The notes beneath the pieces are model-generated. The model was not told the DNA's origin. It saw only the letters and a program-made list of their open reading frames with translations, and did not search any database. Shown here piece after piece: positions 5,943 through 6,477 of a stretch of 6,477 nucleotides of DNA. The stretch's first letter is position 1. Each line of letters opens with the position of its first letter. The DNA comes from Acetobacteraceae bacterium (GTDB taxonomy: Bacteria; Pseudomonadota; Alphaproteobacteria; Acetobacterales; Acetobacteraceae). The position numbers were made by a program, and so were the translations under genes. The DNA lies in contig DAHWNE010000273.1 of the NCBI GenBank assembly GCA_027340195.1, forward strand, positions 1-6,477, written 5' to 3'.

Positions 5943-6477
5943 TCACCCCTCCACATAGCGGCGCAGGAACGCCCGCACCGAGGCGGCCAGCTCGGGGTGC
6001 TTCAGCGCGAAGGCGATCTGCGCCTCCAGGAACCCCGCCTTGTCGCCGCAGTCGAAGCGGCGGCCCTCGTAGCGGAGCCCGTGGAAGGGCTGGCGGCCGA
6101 TCAGGCGGGCCATGCCGTCGGTCAGCTGCACCTCGCCCCCGGCGCCGCGGTCCATGCGCGCGAGTTCGCCGATCACCTCCGGCATCAGCACGTAGCGGCC
6201 GATGATCGAGAGGGTTGAGGGGGCCTCGGCGGGTTTCGGCTTCTCGACGAGGCCGGTGACCTCCACCAGCCGCCCGTCATCGGCGCCGGTTTTCAGGATC
6301 CCGTAGCGGCTGGTGTGCTCGCGCGGCACCTCGGTCACCGCCACCACGTTGCCGCCGGTCTGGCGATAGGCGGCGGCGAGCTGGGCAAGGCACGGGGTGT
6401 CGGCCAGCACCAGGTCGTCGGGCAGCAGGACCGCGAACGGATCGTCGCCGATGAAGGCGCGCGCGCACCAGATGGCG
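5943..6477 (-). CDS. galU: UTP--glucose-1-phosphate uridylyltransferase, 3' part only
   Basis: The C-terminal 177 residues of a GalU-type nucleotidyltransferase, cut by the right window edge (full-length relatives are near 290). The frame is open to base 6476, reading AIWCARAFIGDDPFAVLLPDD before the internal GTG codon at 6410, so that codon is not the start. The enzyme joins UTP and glucose-1-phosphate to give UDP-glucose and pyrophosphate in the cytoplasm. Family landmarks: the metal-binding LLPDD, SRYGILK, the catalytic-lysine stretch VEKP, IIGRYVL, GGEVQLTDGMARL and FDCGDKAGFLEA near the end. UDP-glucose would supply exopolysaccharide, cellulose, lipopolysaccharide or osmoregulated glucan synthesis. 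The phosphohexomutase that makes its substrate is encoded next on the same strand, so the pair is likely an operon. The uridylyl-binding N-terminal loop is outside the window. Confidence 0.93.
   Translation of the reverse strand, partial: AIWCARAFIGDDPFAVLLPDDLVLADTPCLAQLAAAYRQTGGNVVAVTEVPREHTSRYGILKTGADDGRLVEVTGLVEKPKPAEAPSTLSIIGRYVLMPEVIGELARMDRGAGGEVQLTDGMARLIGRQPFHGLRYEGRRFDCGDKAGFLEAQIAFALKHPELAASVRAFLRRYVEG

Noticed and set aside
4880..6205. Plus-strand open frame of 441 codons opposite the phosphohexomutase and galU
   Set aside because: It is antisense to two clear enzymes, spans their intergenic gap, and its Gly/Ala/Arg-rich translation shows no recognisable motif.

Overview
The window is very GC-rich chromosomal DNA (well over 65% by eye, not counted), densely packed with housekeeping and envelope genes. 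A ChvI/ChvG-type two-component pair and proteins of clear alphaproteobacterial flavour suggest an alphaproteobacterium. A Rhodospirillales/Acetobacteraceae-like organism is my best guess, with limited confidence. I see no RNA genes, insertion sequences, phage genes, CRISPR arrays or integration scars, and no gene-free stretch longer than 80 bases.

Left block (1-1422, plus strand): the 3' end of a protein-L-isoaspartate methyltransferase-like gene is followed 19 bases later by a CtaG-like (caa3-type) cytochrome oxidase assembly membrane protein. That protein lacks the membrane histidines I expect in the family.

Middle block (1436-3723, minus strand): a tight two-gene operon reads response regulator (chvI) then membrane histidine kinase (chvG). 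The stop and start codons overlap as TGATG, and a strong AAGGAG ribosome binding site for the kinase lies in the end of the regulator gene. Divergent from chvI, across a 65-base gap, is a small split-barrel flavin/heme-type protein (HugZ-like, 3789-4448). The gap carries a TATGTT-like promoter element and a perfect inverted repeat just upstream of the chvI start.

Right block (4457-6477, minus strand): galU (3' part only) is followed by an AlgC-type phosphomannomutase/phosphoglucomutase. Together they would convert glucose-6-phosphate via glucose-1-phosphate to UDP-glucose, the precursor of exopolysaccharide, cellulose and lipopolysaccharide sugars. ChvG/ChvI relatives control envelope and exopolysaccharide genes in rhizobia, so the neighbourhood is thematically coherent, but no regulatory link is shown by the sequence.

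I do not see a previously undescribed system here. The points most worth a second look are the histidine-less CtaG-like protein, the shortened C-terminal domain of the HugZ-like protein, the palindrome at the chvI start, and the compact hairpins nested between the stop codons at both convergent junctions.
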